From assembly GCA_000333855.2 (NCBI GenBank), contig CM007315.1:905516-969515 (forward strand): DNA of 64,000 bases, given 5' to 3'. The stretch comes from Endotrypanum monterogeii. Lineage: Eukaryota; Euglenozoa; Kinetoplastea; Trypanosomatida; Trypanosomatidae. Made by a program: the position numbers and the translations under genes. The notes beneath the pieces were generated by a model. That model ran no database searches. It was not told the DNA's origin and saw nothing but the letters and a program-made list of their open reading frames with translations. Numbering within the stretch: position 1 is the stretch's first letter; each line of letters opens with the position of its first letter. Below, one piece after another: positions 30,330 through 41,152 of this stretch.

Positions 30330-31325
30330 CTACATGGGCTTCTTCAGGACTGTTTGCTTCGCGTTGCTGCCACATATTACGAACCTCTTTTTCTGTCGTG
30401 CTTGTTGCACCGATGTTTTTGGCATAGCTTCACTGCTAGTTAAAGGTGTGTCGGTTATTTTGTTTGGAGTTGTGCTCGACAACGCTGATGTTGATGTTCG
30501 CGTCCCCACGAAAGTCGGGGTTAATGGGGATGGGGTGTCATTTTCTGTCGCTGGCAGGAAACGTTTTGGCAACAGAGATGCACACACGTTACTGTGCAGA
30601 GGCATAATGTCCTGCTTCATACACGACTTCGGCTCCTCTGCGTTAGTTTGGGTAGGGATGAACACGTCATTCGGCTGCTCCTTTGTTGGTTTCTTTCCTG
30701 GTGCATCGATCACTATAGAGTTCTGTGTATCACTTGAACTTGAGCACATATTTTGTTCTGGAGTCTCTGGATGGTGTTTGGGAGCTCTTCTTCCCCTCAC
30801 CATCGTCACGGCCTCCCTCGTGTCCACTTTATCCACATCGATGCTCATGTTAACCCAACTCGACTCGCTCGGATGGAGCGAGTGCCTGGACTCCTCAACA
30901 CCCTTCGCGATCTGACGCACGTGAGGGTCCGTTGGCCTGCTCGTAGTTTCACCAATGGTGCTCAGTGATGGAACGGCAGAGACGTTGCTGGAGGTGCGCC
31001 ATGAGCGATTTCGGGACGGCACATGCTGACGGCTGCTGGGTCTGCTGCGGACAACAACCTGAGGAGATGCACGGCCAGTGAGAGGGTCGCTGTCAGTCAC
31101 GGGTACCTCATTTCCATCGTTCGCGCTTGGCGTGTGTGCGTGAATGGGCAAAAGATTAAAGGTGTTTTCCTGGGGGCTCTGCTGCAAGACAAGAGTATTA
31201 GGTGTCACCTCAGCGCCACTGGAGGCCATCAAGGACGCTTGATACCCTATACGGGACTCAATCGAATGATCGGTAAACAATGTCAGAGAGTCGACACCCG
31301 CCACGATACCAGGGGGAGTCTGCAT
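30330..31325 (-). CDS. Hypothetical Ser/Thr-rich protein
   Basis: A 331-residue protein I do not recognise. The frame is open to 31451, but the extra N-terminal part is microsatellite-like (PSPSTTTPPLP), so the ATG at 31325 (MQTPPGIVAG) is used. Residues 1-60 contain the most ordered part (GVDSLTLFTDHSIESRIGYQ). The rest is Ser, Thr, Pro and Asn-rich with no recognisable domain. It ends in a basic tail (ARQKKRFVICGSNAKQTVLK). No membrane segment or signal peptide was seen. The next gene upstream, ending at 31993, is only about 670 bases away, the shortest spacer in the window. Confidence 0.68.
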   Translation of the reverse strand: MQTPPGIVAGVDSLTLFTDHSIESRIGYQASLMASSGAEVTPNTLVLQQSPQENTFNLLPIHAHTPSANDGNEVPVTDSDPLTGRASPQVVVRSRPSSRQHVPSRNRSWRTSSNVSAVPSLSTIGETTSRPTDPHVRQIAKGVEESRHSLHPSESSWVNMSIDVDKVDTREAVTMVRGRRAPKHHPETPEQNMCSSSSDTQNSIVIDAPGKKPTKEQPNDVFIPTQTNAEEPKSCMKQDIMPLHSNVCASLLPKRFLPATENDTPSPLTPTFVGTRTSTSALSSTTPNKITDTPLTSSEAMPKTSVQQARQKKRFVICGSNAKQTVLKKPM

Positions 31326-31992
31326 TGCTGTGTATCGGCGTTTTATAAAAGCGTGGCGTGTGTCTGTGTGTGCTTGAGGGAAGAAATAAAGAAAGAGGTG
31401 AGGGAGGGGGGGGGTGGTGGTGGAGGGAGAGGGGTCCAACACGAACAACACTGTGAGTGTAGCTGTGGTGGTGGGTGAGTAAGTGTACGTGTTTCCGGCA
31501 ACACGAGATCTGTAACACCGTTTCGATCAGCGGCAGTGGAAATGAAAAAAAAAAAGAAGAAGAATGAATTCGCAACGGGAGGAGGGAAAATCTTGTCGGA
31601 GAGGTACACACACACGCACACAGACACACAGACGCATGCGCACGCGGGATTAGGATTGTCTCGTTTTTATTTTGAAAGAAATAAGTTTAATTTTTTCGAT
31701 AATACTGGAAAAAAATGTATGTAACCTCCAATGCAATGTGCACCCCAGAGAATGGGCAGGTGCAAACAATGAAGCTGGGTGAAGCCGTAAAAATAGAATG
31801 TCGCGAGAGAGGAGCAGTGCCGCAGTTGGGCACTTCATCATCATTGCCCTTGAGGGTGGACAAACGGAAAAAAAACAGAATCGACTTACTTCCAGATTTT
31901 GTGTTTGCCGCGTGTCAGAGATGCTATGTGGTGCCCGAAATATTCGTGGGGACCCTGAAGGTTGCGCGTGCATAAGGGGGGGGGGTTATATT
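31326..31992. other. Short intergenic spacer
   Basis: About 670 bases without a supported gene. On the coding strand a pyrimidine-rich block (31395-31432) and a CA/TG tract (31606-31632) occur, suitable for the trans-splicing region of the gene at 30330-31325. Confidence 0.55.
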
Positions 31993-32702
31993 CTATTTTT
32001 TACCGTTTCGATGCCCAAACAACCGGTCTAGCACACTCGGGAGTCGTCGCTTACGAATGCAACGTGATCTCGACAAGATGAGCGGCTTCAGAGGCCTTCC
32101 CATCGCCTTACATTTTTTTTTGTCTCCACACATAAAGGTCCCTGAGAATTGAGAAGTTGGGAGATTCTTTATGGTGGTGTCGGCAGCACGTGGTTTGACG
32201 GGCTGGGCTGTCCCCGCTGCGTCCTCGCCTTTCCCCTGGAGTTGGCTCACGGTAGAGCGGAGGCATCCGTTCCGTAGGCAGGAGCAGCGGTTCAACGAGG
32301 TAGTCACCGGGAGTTGTTTTGTCCCAGTGCAAGTCGGTGAATGAGGAGCTGTCGGCATCCGACGCTGGCTTCTGACAGTCCCTAAGAGCTCGGTGAACGC
32401 CGTTGTCATGATAGGCGGGCTGGGATGCAGCGGTTCAGCGTAGTATGGACTCTGTATGAGGTGGTGCGGCGCATCATTTCTCCACATCCCCAATGAGTTT
32501 GGAACTCCGGATGCTGCTGCTGCTGCGCGCAAGACTCTGTTGTGAGGTCTGAGGTGCGAAGCGTTCGAGAGCATAGCCTTGAAGGGATATGGGAGGGTGG
32601 GTACTACACGAGGAGGGCTTATTGCTGAGGACTCCACGTACGTGCTCTCTGCGCCGGACGTGTGCCTTGGCCCCGGCAGCACAGGCTCTGATGATCCAAT
32701 GG
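31993..32702 (-). CDS. Hypothetical protein, 3' part of the same gene in the -1 frame
   Basis: About 236 codons are open in the frame reached by a one-base backward shift at the poly-A run. Upstream this frame is closed by a stop at 32818-32820, and it lacks an ATG start near its beginning (the apparent start at 32784 is GTG), so it is unlikely to be an independent gene. Composition (Ser, Pro, Thr, Arg-rich, with a short AAAAA patch) continues that of the 5' part. It ends with a strongly basic tail (RCIRKRRLPSVLDRLFGHRNGKK without its last residues would be typical of a C-terminus). Joined, the gene would encode roughly 737 residues over 31993-34214. Whether the shift is an assembly indel, a real mutation or programmed frameshifting cannot be told from one sequence. 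Confidence 0.6.
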
Positions 32703-34214
32703 TTTTTTTTCGCGACACTGATGCATCCTTCGCGTTACAATTTCTCTCATGTGCGCTGGCTGAGAGTTGCAGAGTGCACTGCACAAAAACTCTTCTCCAG
32801 CTGAGCCTGCAGAAGCGCTAGACGGAGTCTGTTCGCCCTTAGTTCGCGGAATAGAGATTTGCACATCACTTAATCCTAATGGAGGCGTTGTGTTGCAGAT
32901 AAAGTAGTTCGCTAAAAGCATATCCAGGCTCTCTGCTTCCTGTGCGTCGTGAATTTGTTCTTTGGGGATAGTATGTTTCACAATGGAAGGACAATATTCG
33001 GTGTCACAGTTGCCTCTTGTTGTGTCTACCCCCAAGTTGGGTGTGCGTTTGTCAAAGGGTTGTCTGCAGTGCGCAGAGGACGCCCCTGTGGCAAGATTCA
33101 AGGTGAACATGGAGGCATTCTCTTTTCCTTCTATTGCACGCTGCTGTGTGTGGGAAGGAATTTCGAGACGCGTGCAATATATATTTTTTTTTGGTACACC
33201 AGGGGTCGGTGTCTCACTGCCGCTAGACCTTGAAGAGGATTTTTCCCATCGGGGAGAGAGGTGCACATTCTCTGGGGTGCAGTTGCGATCGGCTGTGCAC
33301 AGGGTGCTGAGAGATCGATGAGTTCTGTTCATTTTTATCGATGGGGCGTTGATCGCGAGCGATGGAGACTGCTGAGGATGCGATGCCCATCGGGCTGCGT
33401 GTTTGGGCTTCGAGGCTGATAACCTCTTTCGGATTGACGGCTTTGCCTCCAGCCTTGTAGAAGACGCAGCGCTTCGGGGGGACTTTGTCTGGTTGGCGTG
33501 CGGCATCGGTTGTCGGTGTACTGTTGGAGAAACCGTAGCCGTGTCGTGTGTATTTTTATCCACCACGAGGCACAGGACTGAGTCGTTTTTCTTACGCCGT
33601 GAGTGACCTGATTCGATTGTGAGAGGGTAGGGGCAGTGCGCCACCCCCGTCGCAGACAAAAGACTCACACGGCGCGTGAGTGTGTGCATGTGTTGAGCAA
33701 CGGTTGCGCTTTGTTCGTACGCTTCACTGCTTTCCATAGTCGCCGACTCATCGTCCTTGGGCACCCCCAGGGACTGTCGCGCACTGCGCTGTGTTTCGTA
33801 CTCGAAGTCCAACAGAGACGACCTTAGGCAAAGAAGTCCAGTGGCTTTTCTCAGGATCGACGCCCGCGGCGATGCGGCCGGAGGGGGAAGGTGCTCCAGA
33901 TCGCCGGAGATTGTGTCTTCGTCGGCTGGGGCATTTGTGAAGCAGACGGTACTGTCTTTGCGAAGCCGACCTCTTCGATACCCTGTGGCGTTCTTCGAGG
34001 TGCAGGGCCGACGGCCATCTTCGCAGTCTGTCCGTGGTGAGCAGCACGGTAACAAACCATCAACTGTGCCAGGCCCATAGCCTCCTCTACTCAGCCTATT
34101 CGGATTTTTAAAGAGGACAGGGGGGCCGACTTGGGCACCCGCAGCGTTTGTGGGGATCGCGTACCGCTTCTTGTTGTGTGTCACGACGACAAGAGATGGT
34201 GGCTCCGTGTCCAT
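32619..34214 (-). CDS. Hypothetical protein, 5' part of an apparently frameshifted gene
   Basis: From the ATG at 34214 (MDTEPPSLVVVTHNKKRYAI) an open frame of 531 codons runs to a stop at 32619. The protein is unknown: a basic, mainly disordered Ser/Thr/Arg/Pro-rich chain with a short ordered N-terminus (SLVVVTHNKKRYAIP). After the run of eight A on the coding strand (32703-32710 on the plus strand as T) this frame yields only about 30 further residues. The next frame stays open for more than 230 codons, so the original protein probably continued there (see the 3' part). The extension to 34283 begins at a non-ATG codon inside a CA microsatellite and was dropped. Confidence 0.65.
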   Translation of the reverse strand: MDTEPPSLVVVTHNKKRYAIPTNAAGAQVGPPVLFKNPNRLSRGGYGPGTVDGLLPCCSPRTDCEDGRRPCTSKNATGYRRGRLRKDSTVCFTNAPADEDTISGDLEHLPPPAASPRASILRKATGLLCLRSSLLDFEYETQRSARQSLGVPKDDESATMESSEAYEQSATVAQHMHTLTRRVSLLSATGVAHCPYPLTIESGHSRRKKNDSVLCLVVDKNTHDTATVSPTVHRQPMPHANQTKSPRSAASSTRLEAKPSIRKRLSASKPKHAARWASHPQQSPSLAINAPSIKMNRTHRSLSTLCTADRNCTPENVHLSPRWEKSSSRSSGSETPTPGVPKKNIYCTRLEIPSHTQQRAIEGKENASMFTLNLATGASSAHCRQPFDKRTPNLGVDTTRGNCDTEYCPSIVKHTIPKEQIHDAQEAESLDMLLANYFICNTTPPLGLSDVQISIPRTKGEQTPSSASAGSAGEEFLCSALCNSQPAHMREIVTRRMHQCREKKPLDHQSLCCRGQGTRPAQRARTWSPQQ

Positions 34215-36113
34215 GGTAGCATGCACCCGAAAGTTTATTTGAGTGTGCACCGGCGTGTGTGTGTGTGTGTCTTTGAGGGTCAATATTAGGGCGGGGGGGG
34301 GCGCTGATAGATACGGAAACGTGAGGGATGCGGGAAGAGCCCAGAAAAAAAAAAATATATATCAGACAGTGAGGCACACACACACATGTACTGCGTTTTA
34401 TGCCCAAAATGTATTTCAGAGAGGGGAGGGGGGAAACAAAACACAACAAAACAAAAAAAACACACTCGATATGGGGAAAGGATTTTAGATGAATAGAAAT
34501 TGATCAAACGCACCATGAAGTGATTGAGGGGGAAGGAGCGACGGGGAAGGAGACGGTAGGGGGAGGGGGGATCGAGTCAGAGTGGAGTCAGAAATAGCCG
34601 CCTACGAAAGCAGGAACACATACACCCATATAAGCACTGGGAAAAGCGAGAAAAACATATATATTAAAAAAGTGAAGACGCGTGGGACATCCAGTGAGAA
34701 CAGTTCAGTGAAAAAATTGCTGTGGCGTTGACGATACCAATGGGGGGAAAAAAAGAGATGCAGATGTATGTCTTAATACAGAGAGGAGGGGGGGGTGGAG
34801 ATATCAGAACAAGAGTTGTGGACAGTAGCGTGAGAACGGGAACAGCGACAGAGGCCCACGTCTGCTGCGGGTGTGGTATGTGAGATGTGTTTTTAAGTGT
34901 GTGCGTGTGTCGGTTTGCCAGTAAATTTATTAGTAGTGGTGTAAATAATAAATAAATAAATATAGGTTTTGTCTCGGGTGGGGAAGACATGTGCGATTAT
35001 AGCTCTGGGGATAAAAGACAGAGATACAGAGGGAAAAAAATCAACAACAAAAAATTGATCAGCCGTTGAATTGATGTGGATAAAATGATGCGAGATAATT
35101 GGAGGAGGACTGAAGAGGAAGGACGGGGGGGGGTTCCCTCCCGCAACAGGCACCCCTTCTTGATAGCGTAGGTAGGGTGAAAGGGGGAGGCACAGAAGAG
35201 GAGGTTGCGAGGGAAACACGACAGCGCAGGTGATGAGGATTCCTTTGCACGATATCAGAAAAAAAAAAAGGTGCCATGGGTACTAGCACACAAATTCGTC
35301 TTTTGTTTTTATTTCAGGGCATGATGCTTCTGTATATCAGTGCGCACGTTTTTAGGGATTTGGGTCAATGCCCAATTGATGTGTTTTACGATGCGCGAGT
35401 TGTCAGTTTTATTTGACAAAACACACAAAACAAGATAAAATGAGCAAGGCCACACTCGTGAGCTACGGTTTCGTGTATAGTAGGTAGACCTGTCCTGCAT
35501 AGGGCAACTGCACACACCAGGCCAAAAGCACATGGGCCACTGGAGGGTGATGGAGGGATGGAGAAGGGGGGAGGGAGGAGGGGAGATGAAGGGTATATCA
35601 AAATAAAAAAAAAGCATGACACTATGAATCATGCGGAAAACGACGAGTATAGAAGAGAACATCTTTGTGTGAGTGGAGAGGCGCCTAGTTTTTATCGAGT
35701 TCGTCCCCCGCGTTGCAACGACCGGGTTATATGTGAGTCCAAACCAATCCAGCGTCCACCGCTGAGCACTCCCTCCTCTCTCCCCTCTCCCACTCCCCCC
35801 CCCTACACACACACACACACACAGACATATCTACACGCGTGGGATGGGGGTGGGGGTGGTAATGCGAGTTAGGCCGGCAAGGAGATAGTTCAAAGGAAAA
35901 TGTATGACATACTAGCGTGACGTTGGCTCAGAGAGAACACAGACAAAAAAAAAAAGAGAGAAAGCGAAGGTTTCATTCGAGTACCAAGTAGATCCGCTGA
36001 TTGGGGAAAATATATATATGCCCAACTCCCCTCATCACCTCACCCCACACTGGATCCCATTCACGTTCCCACTTTTTTTTTTTTTTTGGAAGAGGGGGAG
36101 GGGGGGAACAAGG
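34215..36113. other. Intergenic spacer
   Basis: No gene is supported. It contains a TG tract (34255-34271), CA tracts (34374-34386 and 35804-35822), G-rich purine blocks (34555-34572, 35122-35133, 35558-35586), AT-rich patches (34935-34965) and T runs (36073-36088) next to the stop of the tRNA ligase gene. A moderately non-repetitive block at 35290-35550 has only short frames. Confidence 0.55.
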
Positions 36114-38843
36114 CTAATACCGGAACACGAAGGTTCCCGTTACGGTGCAGTTTGGGGGGAGCTCCAAAAATCTTCGCTTTGATGGATCACCGGGGTAGCA
36201 TGTGGGTGAGATGAGATCGTTGCTGTACTTGGCAGGCACTCCCTTCCGGTTGGAGATGGTAACATGCGGGATAGGGTTCGCGCTCTGATATTGCGCGTCG
36301 TCGCGTCTCACTGTGATCGCCACCCCGTCGTGGTCGCCAACAACCCTCTCCAAGGTTAGCGTAACAGACTGCCCAAGACGTTCGGCAACCGAGACAAACG
36401 TCAGGGGGTCGACTTCACCGCCAAAAAATTTCAGTGTGACGTGAAATTCTCGCTGCACGATCTGCCCTGTAGTGAACTCAGGTGGGACGAGCTGCAGAAG
36501 AGTCTCCACATCTTTTTTATCCTGGATGGTGAGAGCGGCGTAGGTCGGGAACCTGTCTTGTTCTCGCAGAAGTGACTGATATCGGTGTGCCACATCGAGC
36601 GCATCGTTGATGTCGTCATCCGTCACGGGTGGCAGCAGGTGAGTACCGTTCTCCTGAAGTTTTTCCCATATCATGCGCATCATTTCGTTGAGTGGTGTGG
36701 TTACATCCAGCCGGAGTATCACATCTGGTGGATCCCTCGGCGTCTCGCAGGTTTGCACCGCTTGGCGGACGAAGCCGCGAGTCTTCTGCACCTGCGCCTG
36801 GTATTCCTCTGCGGGTATGTTTTGATCGAGACGGATAGTTCGATGCCCAGTTCCCCGGCGAAGTACACGATCCATGCAGACATTGTACAGAGCGTTTTCT
36901 CCGTCGGGGTGCGAACACATAATCGTCAAGGTCAGCGGTAGATTGTCGTAGTCGGTATTCATTTTTGCGTCCAAGTTCATCTTGTCGATAATCAAGTGCG
37001 TCAGACCCGAGGTTGGGAGTGAGGCTTGTTGCAGAGAAGCGAGGAACTTATTGCGGCTACCCAACTCGTCCTGGTTCACCCAACGAGGGCGGTACTGTGC
37101 CTTCTGTAGTAGGGCGTAGAGGGCGCAGCTCAAGGTGGACTTGCCGCACCCTTGCGGTCCAACAAACTTGATCACGTCCAGATCCTGCAGATCCTCACCG
37201 CACTGCACCGAGTCGGGCTGGCTCGTGCTGCCCAATTTCGGCTTCAAATCCACGTCAGCCTGAAATTTCTTCTCAAGGGAGAACCACTCAACGCGCAGCT
37301 GACGGATTGCGTCGCGCGACGTGTGTGGCGTGACGCGCCCTGTTGCCTTTAACCACGCGGCGAATTGCAAAAGAAACGGCATGCGCTTCGTCTCCCAATC
37401 TCTCACGTAGTCTCGCAGGTCCGCAGGTTGTTGGCTGAGCTTCCTCTCAAGTCGCACTTTGACGGCATCGCCTGTCAGCTTGCGGTTCAGGATGGCATCG
37501 CGCGCTGCACGCTCCATCTCATACGGGTAACATTTCTCTCTCCACAATCGCACCACGGTCCCGCTCTTATCAGCGCCGTAGAGAACACAACCCGCCGACA
37601 GACTCCGTCCTCTGATCGCATCGATCAGCTGGGCGTACTCGGCAGATTTGTACACAACCAGTGGATAGTAGTGTGCGTAGCCGAGGCCGACACGGTGAAA
37701 AAATACTGCAGCGTCCTCCACAGGGAGACAAAGGCCGTTTTCCCGCGAATGCTGACGCCCGCCAGTGGGCACCTCATTTGGGGTCTCTCCGGGGAGGCTG
37801 CCATGACCCGCCTCGTTCGTCGGAGGGCCGCTGCGGTCAGTTCTCGTGGCCTCGAAAGGACGTCGGTTCAGCGCCAGCGCATAAAAGCGTAGCTCATTCA
37901 CACCGCTATAGTCCACCAAATACTCCCCATCCGAAAAGATCGCCTGGAAGCAGCCGGTCCACATATTTTTGTGCAACGTTTCGTGAAAGGCAGCCGCCTG
38001 CGTCGCCGTCAGCGTGCGGGATGCCGCGGGCCCCGTAGCGGGTTTTGCAGAGCTCTGTACCGCCGGTGGATTGCCGCCGACGGGGAGCATCGCTTTCCAG
38101 AGGCGAGCGATTTTGATGACGTGTGAGTAACGGTGACTGAGGGTTGTGTAATATTGCATACACTCTTCAGAGATGGCATAATCCAGTACAATGTGCACGC
38201 CTCTGCACCCCAGTACCCAGAAGCGGCGTGAGGTGTCGGGATCTGTAGCGGTGTCTGTAACGCCCGCGTCCGCGTCGATGAGCTCTTTCTTCCTTTCCTC
38301 GTCAAAGGAAGGAAGAAGGAATGCAGACAGGTGTCCGTTCTCGCCAACTTCTTTCTCCATGGCTATAACGGTGTGCACATCGTCCGGGTAGCCGTAGGTG
38401 CTGTCCGAAAAACCGAATTTCCGAAGCCCGTTCACAGCCCCAACCAGGGAATACAATTGTTCGCCGCTGGTCGACTCGGTCCTCAGATAAACGCGGGCAT
38501 CGCCCCTGGGCACATTTTCCCATACGTCTGTGTGTTCCTTGTAGATGAGGTCATCGATGCCAGTGATATTGCGCTCCACAACAACGAAGTCACGCCGAGG
38601 CAAAGAGGCATCCGATGAAGGCAGGGAGAAAAGGCGCCCCGTCTCGTGGCACCGGGTGAGGCTGGAGCAGTCAAACTCGAATGCATTGGGGATGGAGACA
38701 GACGTGGCGTCGCTCTTCAATCCGGTGTCGCTTTTCTTCGTGACACCACGACCTTTTCCAGACGATTTGTTGTGAGGGGCCGTCAGCGGCCTGCCAGATT
38801 GTGGACGATTTCCCTTCTGACCGCGAACGTATGTTCCACCCAT
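36114..38843 (-). CDS. TRL1: Trl1-type trifunctional tRNA ligase (ligase, polynucleotide kinase, cyclic phosphodiesterase)
   Basis: A 909-residue enzyme that would heal and seal tRNA exon halves after intron removal. Residues 50-450 are the adenylyltransferase ligase domain. The nucleotidyl-lysine motif is most likely K164 in EKEVGENG. Further motif-like segments are FWVLGCRGVHIVLDY and WREKCYPYEMERAARDA, and a disordered insert lies at about 335-372. Residues 555-730 are the kinase domain, with a P-loop GPQGCGKST at 562-570. Residues 790-909 are the 2H phosphoesterase domain, with its two signature HxT motifs, HVT at 801-803 and HVT at 860-862. This order and length match fungal and plant Trl1 and the known trypanosomatid enzyme, whose one essential job is splicing the intron-containing tRNA-Tyr. 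The basic Gly/Lys-rich first 45 residues may help RNA binding or nuclear entry. Start is the ATG at 38843. A good pyrimidine tract plus AG lies about 160-210 bases upstream. Confidence 0.93.
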   Translation of the reverse strand: MGGTYVRGQKGNRPQSGRPLTAPHNKSSGKGRGVTKKSDTGLKSDATSVSIPNAFEFDCSSLTRCHETGRLFSLPSSDASLPRRDFVVVERNITGIDDLIYKEHTDVWENVPRGDARVYLRTESTSGEQLYSLVGAVNGLRKFGFSDSTYGYPDDVHTVIAMEKEVGENGHLSAFLLPSFDEERKKELIDADAGVTDTATDPDTSRRFWVLGCRGVHIVLDYAISEECMQYYTTLSHRYSHVIKIARLWKAMLPVGGNPPAVQSSAKPATGPAASRTLTATQAAAFHETLHKNMWTGCFQAIFSDGEYLVDYSGVNELRFYALALNRRPFEATRTDRSGPPTNEAGHGSLPGETPNEVPTGGRQHSRENGLCLPVEDAAVFFHRVGLGYAHYYPLVVYKSAEYAQLIDAIRGRSLSAGCVLYGADKSGTVVRLWREKCYPYEMERAARDAILNRKLTGDAVKVRLERKLSQQPADLRDYVRDWETKRMPFLLQFAAWLKATGRVTPHTSRDAIRQLRVEWFSLEKKFQADVDLKPKLGSTSQPDSVQCGEDLQDLDVIKFVGPQGCGKSTLSCALYALLQKAQYRPRWVNQDELGSRNKFLASLQQASLPTSGLTHLIIDKMNLDAKMNTDYDNLPLTLTIMCSHPDGENALYNVCMDRVLRRGTGHRTIRLDQNIPAEEYQAQVQKTRGFVRQAVQTCETPRDPPDVILRLDVTTPLNEMMRMIWEKLQENGTHLLPPVTDDDINDALDVAHRYQSLLREQDRFPTYAALTIQDKKDVETLLQLVPPEFTTGQIVQREFHVTLKFFGGEVDPLTFVSVAERLGQSVTLTLERVVGDHDGVAITVRRDDAQYQSANPIPHVTISNRKGVPAKYSNDLISPTCYPGDPSKRRFLELPPNCTVTGTFVFRY

Positions 38844-41152
38844 TTTGTGTATTCGTCGTTGTAGTTGCGAAGTGTGCGTGTGTATGTGTATGTGTATGTG
38901 TGGGTGTGGGTCGACAGTTGGAAGGCGAGATCAGAACGGTCGCTCCTGGGATGGACGTGCTTGATCTGTGATGCAAGGCGAGCACGTGTGAAGAAATTCG
39001 ATACTCGTAACGCCCCCCCCCCCCCAGAAGGAAGAAGGCAGAGGTGGCAAAGAGGAGTTTGATTGGGTAGCATACAGGGGAGAGCAATGGCTTTGATTAC
39101 ACAGCGAACGGATCTGTCCTTGCTGCAATAAACAAACGGTGAGCATATGCGCGGGGTCAAAAATTCTAGAACCACGGAGTTCCTACCTTCAATATATATT
39201 TTTTCCGTTGTCGGTAGGAGCGGGGGGAGGGTAATGGCAAAAGATAAATGAGTGGGTGCGGGGACACTTCTTGCACTGTGTCCATCTGCACCGCCGACTG
39301 CAGCATCGTTTGTGTGCCACCCGACCCCTTTACCTTTTTTTTTTTTTTTGTGGTAAAGCGAAGCGGTCCCACCTCAGAAAAAAAAAATTAGGCATTCACA
39401 CTTACACCAAATTATATATATATATATATTCACCTGTGTGTGTGTGTAAGTGAGTATTTGTACGGGGTACATTGTCATCAAGCTCTTTTTCTTCGTGTTC
39501 GTTTCATTGTGGCACTGGGCTTATAAATATGTATTGTTTCGGTGCTCTGCCCCCCCACCCCCCGTGTCCTCACGCCTCCCAGACCCCTCCCTTCCACTCC
39601 AACCTTTTCTCTTCACAGTGCGGTGTATGTGTACGATTAAAAAAAAAAATAATAATTCAGGAGACTTCAGTAGCACCAGGGAAAGTGAAACGCGTAATAA
39701 CAAAAACGATCCAGTGATGGCAGCACGCGACATATCCGAAAGTGTATCTCCACCAATCCGTTGTACAGATTGCTTTTAAAAGAGCTGTCATCACGTTGCT
39801 CGCCGCGTGATGCCAAGCTTCGGGTGCTCCACTCTCTGCTCCCCACACACATCAAGAATAGGAGGGGATCGCTCAGGACACGCCTCCATAACATGGTCAC
39901 CCTAACTCAGCCATGCGCTTCAAAAAAAAAGTTGATCTGCTGCCTATCAACTCGACGCAAAACCATCCGGCACTGGGGTGGTAGTGGAGTCACTCTGAGG
40001 GCGCCATGTTAAAGGCTCAGGAGTGTAAAAAAAAAAAAAAACCTACCAAAAAAAAAAGGACTGAGGATGGGCAGGTGAGCGGGAGTTGGGGGTGAGGGTG
40101 GGGGAGGGCATCATTTGCTTTTCTAGAGGGGCGAGTTGTGTGCTTGGCGGGGGATTATTGCACTGCAATCGTACCCTCCGTCCTTTTTTCTATCATTAAC
40201 AACTCGCCAACATTTAATTCACGAAATTAAATAAAAAGAGGGAACAGCTGTTGGAGATACGCAACCACAATGTACGGAGAGTGGTGATGGGGTGGCAGTG
40301 TAAGTGTAAGTGTAAGTGTAGATGTAGGTGTGTATGCGTCTGACAGAGGTCTCAGAGACGTTATCAAATAATTTCCAGGAAAAAAAAACAAAAATAGTAA
40401 GGCACACATTCGTGACAGAAATGAGAACCATACAACATCAGCTAAAATAATAATAATAATAAAGTAGAGACTCGAGATGCAGATACACACCCACACCCAT
40501 ACAAGAACCTAAACATTCAAATGTACATCAGATACATCTATTCATGTTGGGAGGAATAAATAAATAAATAAACACACACACAAACACACACACACACACA
40601 CATACACAATGCTTTCGATTTCGAAACGAAGGCGAGGAAAGAAATAGGCGTGTCTATCTCTTTCGTTTGATATTTATATTCTTAGATACTTACGGGGCGC
40701 TCATCTACTCAGGAAACACCACTGTATGTCAGGGAGGGTGGACTGAGAAGGTGGTAGAACGGATACGAGATGTACATGCATGTTTTACCTCGTCCTTCTG
40801 CTTCTCTCTTTTTTTTTTCTTTGTTCCCTTTCCCTCGTTGTTGCAGGGACCCATTTTCTCTGTAGAGAGGTGCACCTGCTTCTAGGGATAGATGGAGGTG
40901 GTTTCAGAGAAGCAGGGTGTACAAACGAAAAAAAAAAAAGACGGGGAGAAAAAAAAACTTGACAGGGTCCGTCACGCCCGCAGTGAAGACAACAGCACGA
41001 CATCAACAGAAATCAAGTGGAAATGGAGAAAAAAGTGCGAGTAACATTAAACATGTGTATACATGAAAAAAAAAATATACACTTTGATATAAATATATAT
41101 ACATACACATATATATATTTATATATTTGTGTGTGTGTGTGTGTACAATTTT
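38844..41152. other. Intergenic spacer
   Basis: No gene is supported. The left part holds the likely splice acceptor of the tRNA ligase gene (listed separately). Beyond it are T runs (39336-39350), TA and TG tracts (39413-39446), a non-repetitive block (39660-40020) with short frames only, A runs (40027-40060), a GTGTAA hexamer repeat (40298-40320), a CA tract (40572-40606) and a TA/TG tract (41085-41144) just before the next stop. Confidence 0.55.
39004..39057 (-). promoter_or_regulatory. Candidate spliced-leader acceptor and pyrimidine tract for the tRNA ligase gene
   Basis: Read on the minus strand, a 32-base pyrimidine-rich stretch (39026-39057) is followed by a G run and then the first AG at 39005-39004. 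This gives a predicted 5' leader of about 160 bases before the ATG at 38843. Tract then first AG is the usual rule for trypanosomatid trans-splicing. Confidence 0.45.

Noticed and set aside
31993..32784. Independent gene starting at 32784
   Set aside because: The first codon there is GTG, no in-frame ATG lies near the frame's start, and the frame is closed just upstream at 32818-32820. Its composition continues the gene to the right, so it is treated as that gene's 3' part.
40298..40330. GTGTAA hexamer repeat considered as interstitial telomere
   Set aside because: The unit is not the kinetoplastid telomere repeat TTAGGG or its complement and there are only about four copies. It is an ordinary microsatellite.
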